A stretch of DNA of 64,000 bases from Murdochiella massiliensis (GTDB lineage Bacteria; Bacillota; Clostridia; Tissierellales; Peptoniphilaceae). The first letter of the stretch is position 1; every line of letters starts with the position of its first letter. The stretch lies in assembly GCF_900059565.1 (NCBI RefSeq), contig NZ_FIZW01000002.1:496001-560000 (forward strand), in the 5' to 3' direction. This document shows positions 60,710 through 64,000 of this stretch, piece after piece. The translations under genes and the position numbers were made by a program. The notes beneath the pieces are model-generated. The model was not told where the DNA came from and did no database searches. It was given only the letters and a program-made list of their open reading frames with translations.

Positions 60710-61585
60710 CTAAGCTGTTACGCCGCTAGTCTGTGCCTTAATCGTTACAACGACAACACCATCGAGACGTTCTGCATACAGTGCTGTTCCAGACAGGGCA
60801 ATCGTCTCTGCCGTCAGACGCTGCTTATTGACGTCCTTCGTGACGCCAATAATGCCCGTTTCGTCTGTCGTAAAGTCGAATGCTTTTCCGATTTCTCCGC
60901 CCGCAACAACAGCGTAAGCAAACACAAGGTTCTCAGCAGCTGTCGCATACAACTTGCCCTTGGTAATGGCGGACGACAACACGACAACGTCGGCGCCGAG
61001 GAAGTTCTCTACGTAATTCAAGCCAAACGCGGTTTGAATTGTAATCTGAGCCTTAGCCAGGTAATCTGCCACATCCAACGGGTTAGCAAAGACAACGGTT
61101 CGCACGGCGTCGTCCTCGAACGCGACCTGTACCTGCCCCCAGCCTTGAGCAATGGCCCCCTGCAAGCCGTCGCCAGTCGCTTTGCCAGTGCCCTTCTCGA
61201 GGTACGCGAACAGGCTGTTGCGAACTCCCTTTTGAATTTCACGGAGCAATTTCTGGTCGGTTACATTGATTGCCTGCTCGAAACCGTATTTTTGGATATC
61301 TTCCACCGCAACAGCTTTGCGCTTCTTGTCCCACGAAAGCTCAATCGGATCGCCATCCTCGACTTTGACCTGCGATAGGGGAATAATGTCGCCCTTTGCT
61401 ACCTTCGTTCCATTCAATGTTACGGACGATTTATACGTCTTAATCGTCGAACCAGCCGTCAATCCGACTTTGCGTTCTACGCCGAGCATGTCGAACAGGC
61501 TCTGCAGCTGCTTTCCAAATGTTTCCACAAAATCAATAGACTGTGCTTTTACCATTTTTTCCGTGAGATTATTTTCTGCTGTCAT
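60710..61585 (-). CDS. Major capsid protein
   Basis: The 291-residue protein follows the scaffold gene and resembles HK97-fold capsids of the type without a protease (KVGLTAGSTIKTYKSSVTLN, EQAINVTDQKLLREIQKG, AFANPLDVADYL-like core). GGAGG precedes the ATG. No separate head protease gene is in the window, in line with the scaffolding protein type. Confidence 0.85.
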   Translation of the reverse strand: MTAENNLTEKMVKAQSIDFVETFGKQLQSLFDMLGVERKVGLTAGSTIKTYKSSVTLNGTKVAKGDIIPLSQVKVEDGDPIELSWDKKRKAVAVEDIQKYGFEQAINVTDQKLLREIQKGVRNSLFAYLEKGTGKATGDGLQGAIAQGWGQVQVAFEDDAVRTVVFANPLDVADYLAKAQITIQTAFGLNYVENFLGADVVVLSSAITKGKLYATAAENLVFAYAVVAGGEIGKAFDFTTDETGIIGVTKDVNKQRLTAETIALSGTALYAERLDGVVVVTIKAQTSGVTA

Positions 61586-61597
61586 AATTTTCCTCCG

Positions 61598-62182
61598 TTA
61601 TTTTTTAAAAAGGTCGAGATGACTAGCGATTGCTCGCTGTCTCTCGGCTGTGTTTTTGATGGCGAGAATGTCGCTTTTGCTCATCGAGTTTGGAACCATG
61701 CGCCCAGGGGTTTTTCCCTTCAGCCGTTCGTTCACGCCGTCTTCGATAGCTTTAAGGTACATCGCTGAGAATGCGTCGACGTTTTTTTTCGTGCTTTCGG
61801 CTTCCTCGGTAATAAGTACCTGCACTAGCTCATCTCCGATGGCAATGCCCTTTTCTTCAAGCATTGCCCGTGCAGTTTTGGCCATTTGAGACAGTGTGTT
61901 CGCCTGACGGAGCTGCGTCAGCTCCTCTTTCAGCCTTGCATTTTCGTGTTCAGCTCTCTGCTGCGCATTCATCTTCGCCAGTTTTTCCGCTTCTTCCTTA
62001 TCAGCCTTCGCTTTCTCCATGGCACGGTTAACACGTTCCTGCACTATGGCATTAAGCTCGTCCTGTGTGAATGTCTTTTCTCCAGCTACAGGTTTCGCTC
62101 TTCCTTTCTTTTCCTCGGTTTCTTCATTCTGTTCGATTTGCTCAGTCGTCTGCTCTTGCACTGCATTCTTGTCATCAGTCAT
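61598..62182 (-). CDS. Phage scaffolding protein
   Basis: The 194-residue protein is highly charged and helical (KAKADKEEAEKLAKMNAQQR, AEHENARLKEELTQLRQ), like DUF4355-type scaffolds. The N-terminus is acidic and disordered (EQIEQNEETEEKKG). It lies directly before the capsid gene. It shapes the procapsid and is then removed. Confidence 0.85.
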   Translation of the reverse strand: MTDDKNAVQEQTTEQIEQNEETEEKKGRAKPVAGEKTFTQDELNAIVQERVNRAMEKAKADKEEAEKLAKMNAQQRAEHENARLKEELTQLRQANTLSQMAKTARAMLEEKGIAIGDELVQVLITEEAESTKKNVDAFSAMYLKAIEDGVNERLKGKTPGRMVPNSMSKSDILAIKNTAERQRAIASHLDLFKK

Positions 62183-62217
62183 TATTAACCTCCATTTTTA
62201 CGCCCGTCGGCTCACTC

Positions 62218-62285
62218 CGTAGTTTTTACCGTCTTCCACGTCTAGACATCGCCGTAGCTTTTAACGCCTTCCACGTCTAGGCAAT
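62218..62285. repeat. Imperfect 34-base tandem repeat
   Basis: CCGTAGTTTTTACCGTCTTC (62218) and CCGTAGCTTTTAACGCCTTC (62252) begin two copies that both continue CACGTCTAG. They lie between the scaffold start and the terminator of the immunity gene. Confidence 0.75.
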
Positions 62286-62316
62286 AAAAAAGCAGTTGGC
62301 ATAATGCCTACTGCTT
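62284..62316 (-). terminator. Terminator after the candidate immunity gene
   Basis: On the minus strand AAGCAGTAGGCATTATGCCAACTGCTT is followed by a T-rich tract. It insulates the toxin/immunity part from scaffold and capsid. Confidence 0.75.
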
Positions 62317-62341
62317 ATGAAAGAGTTAATCAAAAAACATT

Positions 62342-62599
62342 CTATTTACTTCTAGAAATAAAACATCCAATAAGACTGTCTTTATGCCTTATTAGAATCT
62401 TTTTCACCCACTTTATTTCCTTGAATATTTGTTGCAAACCTGCTTCATAATTATCTATATCTTGAGCATCAACAAATATATTTTCTATTCCTCCATCGCA
62501 ATATTTTAGAATCTTATATAGTGAGTGAAACGATTCTACTTTTCTAATCGTCCATTCTTCACCTTCCCATTTAAAATCTGGCACCATAATCTGAATCAT
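62342..62599 (-). CDS. Candidate immunity protein for the MuF-linked toxin
   Basis: The 85-residue protein (IQIMVPDFKWEGEEWTIRKV, then FKEIKWVKKILIRHKDS) is small, soluble and downstream of the toxin-bearing head gene on the same strand, as immunity genes of polymorphic toxins are. I do not recognise its family. ATG 62599 has AAGGAGGGG upstream. The base composition is richer in A+T than the phage structural genes, fitting exchange as a cassette. Confidence 0.6.
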   Translation of the reverse strand: MIQIMVPDFKWEGEEWTIRKVESFHSLYKILKYCDGGIENIFVDAQDIDNYEAGLQQIFKEIKWVKKILIRHKDSLIGCFISRSK

Positions 62600-62743
62600 T
62601 ATCGGCCCCTCCTTACCTTGACCAAACAAATAAATTCATAGTATACTTGTGCTGAGAAATGGGAGTACCTCTTCCCACCAAAGGCATTAGAGAGTAATCT
62701 TTGATAGTCTGAGGGGGCCACTCCCATTAAAGAGGTCTTAATC
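62600..62743 (-). other. Spacer between toxin and immunity genes with hairpins and an ORF scrap
   Basis: An AGAGGTCT/AGACCTCT hairpin (62731-62753) overlaps the toxin stop. A minus-strand frame from about 62727 (MGVAPSDYQRLLSNAFGGKR, then YSHFSAQVYYEFICL) reads like protein but has no ribosome site and may be debris of an earlier cassette. Confidence 0.35.
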
Positions 62744-64000
62744 TTAGACCTCTTTTTTTCTTTTGAATATCCCGTACAACCTACCATCTCTTATGATCAG
62801 GGTTTTGTCGAGGTATCTGTACCTTTTGTTCCCGTAAACTCTCTCTAACTCTGATGTTAAATCATCATCTGAATAAGAGTCATCTATTAAATTAAGGATG
62901 ATATTCGTTGACTGTCCTTTCATATTTTTTACCGCAGTAGAAATTGTATTTTTTGAATGCCTATTCACCGTCTTAAGATCCCAAGCTTCTTCTTCCCAAA
63001 TGTAGTCAGGGGTTCGTATACCCTGAGGGAATAGAACTCTTGGATGGAATTGAACGGTACCTCCCAGTTCATCCACGATCCACTGCCCTATAGATCTTTC
63101 ATATTCTGTTGGGTCTAATACCACATTTCTATTATTTACAGTGTAAGTTTCCCCATCTATTACTACCTCATCTAAATCAGAAAGAACCCTTTCACTATCA
63201 AGCAACATGGCTTTAATATTCTCTGTGTCATCAATGTATGGTTTTTCATCATCGACAGCAGCAGCAATACTACAACGACAAAGAGGATGTAGGGGTGGCA
63301 GGTTCCCTCCAATAGCACTTTTTTCGACATCAAAGATTTGACCATCCATCGCTTCACAAATGGGACACGTCCTATGGTCGATCTCCGCGATCCATTCGTA
63401 CTTGCTATATCCTCCCATACGAAAGGAATCCAGCTGAACTTCCGTCATCACTCTCGAAGACTCCGTAATCGCCAGTCGATGGGCCTTAAAAAGCGCTCCT
63501 CCACCTTTTGCTCCCATTTCCTTATCTACCAGATCGGCTAAGCGATTTGCCCACTGATAAGGATGCTCTCCCAAGAGTAGAGATCGTTCCAAGCCAACCT
63601 GCAAGCGGCTCACGAGTTCTTCTTTGTTTGCCCATATCCGAGATGAAAATGGAGCTCCTTGGAAGTCACCTAGGATAATTTTGTCCACGTTCCGAAGGAG
63701 TGCTTTCCGAGTAGGCTCACTCAATCCCAAAATCCCGGCTTGCCGTTCAATCTCCTTTATCGAGTCCTGTGATAGCCGGGTAGCGAGTAGCTTGTATTCT
63801 TCATCGTATAGTTTAAGTCCGTGAAGCTCAATCTCCCGCTTCATCAGTTCGATCCGGCTTGTGCGCATCTTCAGGTTATAAAGCCTGAGTTCTGCATTCG
63901 CCTTATCGCTAAAATCCCTATTCTCCACATACTGCTTTGCTTTTTCCGCGAAAGCTTTAACATCCATCTTGCTGGCCTTCTCATAAGCAGTGTTAATATC
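62744..64000 (-). CDS. MuF-type minor head protein with C-terminal nuclease toxin (partial)
   Basis: The frame stays open to the window edge, so the N-terminus lies beyond 64000; 418 residues are seen. Up to about residue 270 of the part after ATG 63967 it is an SPP1 gp7/Mu gpF head protein (LAITESSRVMTEVQLDSFRM, the CPICEAMDG and HPLCRC zinc-like motif). The last 110 residues differ: IRTPDYIWEEEAWDLKTVNR with PD (320-321) and DLK (330-332) is a PD-(D/E)XK-like nuclease signature resembling CdiA C-terminal tRNase toxins. MuF proteins enter the host with DNA, so the toxin could be delivered. The immunity gene follows. Confidence 0.75.
   Translation of the reverse strand, partial: DINTAYEKASKMDVKAFAEKAKQYVENRDFSDKANAELRLYNLKMRTSRIELMKREIELHGLKLYDEEYKLLATRLSQDSIKEIERQAGILGLSEPTRKALLRNVDKIILGDFQGAPFSSRIWANKEELVSRLQVGLERSLLLGEHPYQWANRLADLVDKEMGAKGGGALFKAHRLAITESSRVMTEVQLDSFRMGGYSKYEWIAEIDHRTCPICEAMDGQIFDVEKSAIGGNLPPLHPLCRCSIAAAVDDEKPYIDDTENIKAMLLDSERVLSDLDEVVIDGETYTVNNRNVVLDPTEYERSIGQWIVDELGGTVQFHPRVLFPQGIRTPDYIWEEEAWDLKTVNRHSKNTISTAVKNMKGQSTNIILNLIDDSYSDDDLTSELERVYGNKRYRYLDKTLIIRDGRLYGIFKRKKEV

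Overview
The window (about 50% GC by eye, low-GC-type Shine-Dalgarno sites, ctsR-mcsA-clpC, CarD, CdaA/YbbR, LiaF-like and HPr-like genes) comes from a Gram-positive Bacillota chromosome, most like an anaerobic Clostridia/Tissierellia-type organism (rubrerythrin and ferritin, no respiratory genes seen). I cannot fix the genus from sequence alone. Gene names rest on motif and family recognition; no database search was run.

Layout. 1-4.5 kb: a decaying integrative mobilizable element (XRE regulator, broken ImmA/IrrE protease, AlbA_2-domain protein, MobC, frameshifted MOBP relaxase, possible oriT). 4.5-11.0 kb: a five-gene leftward cassette that looks like a defence operon: XRE regulator, restriction subunit M, a 1332-residue GIY-YIG/helicase/Eco57I-type methylase, a zinc-ribbon protein and a 265-residue protein of unknown function. 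11.1-11.8 kb: remnants of frameshifted small genes, ending at tRNA-Lys and tRNA-Thr.

12-44 kb: core chromosome. It has a nucleotidyltransferase, a GntR/ABC exporter operon, pepT, a gltX-cysS-rlmB-unknown operon, LiaF-like protein, c-di-AMP cyclase with YbbR, an HPr-like protein lacking the phosphorylatable His, rubrerythrin, ferritin, a catalytically altered S41-like protein, a ctsR-mcsA-clpC-radA operon without mcsB, carD and a PIN/TRAM gene, an EF-G-like GTPase, dacA with an ANT(6)-like gene, a Ser-rich surface protein, a threonine aldolase family enzyme and tRNA-Arg, -Leu and -His. Two intergenic regions (14.96-15.76 kb and 44.44-45.60 kb) carry arrays of tandem hairpin units sharing a CCCTGRY/RYCAGGG stem; they are the most puzzling non-coding structure here.

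45.74-64 kb: the late half of a siphovirus-type prophage inserted at a tRNA gene. A displaced 3' tRNA fragment with its terminator marks the left junction. Reading leftwards from the window edge: MuF-type minor head protein with a C-terminal nuclease-toxin domain, candidate immunity gene, scaffold, capsid, head-tail connectors, major tail protein, tail assembly chaperones with a -1 frameshift, tape measure, Dit, Tal, baseplate/fibre genes, holin and GH25 endolysin. Portal, terminase, integrase and the intact tRNA must lie beyond 64 kb.
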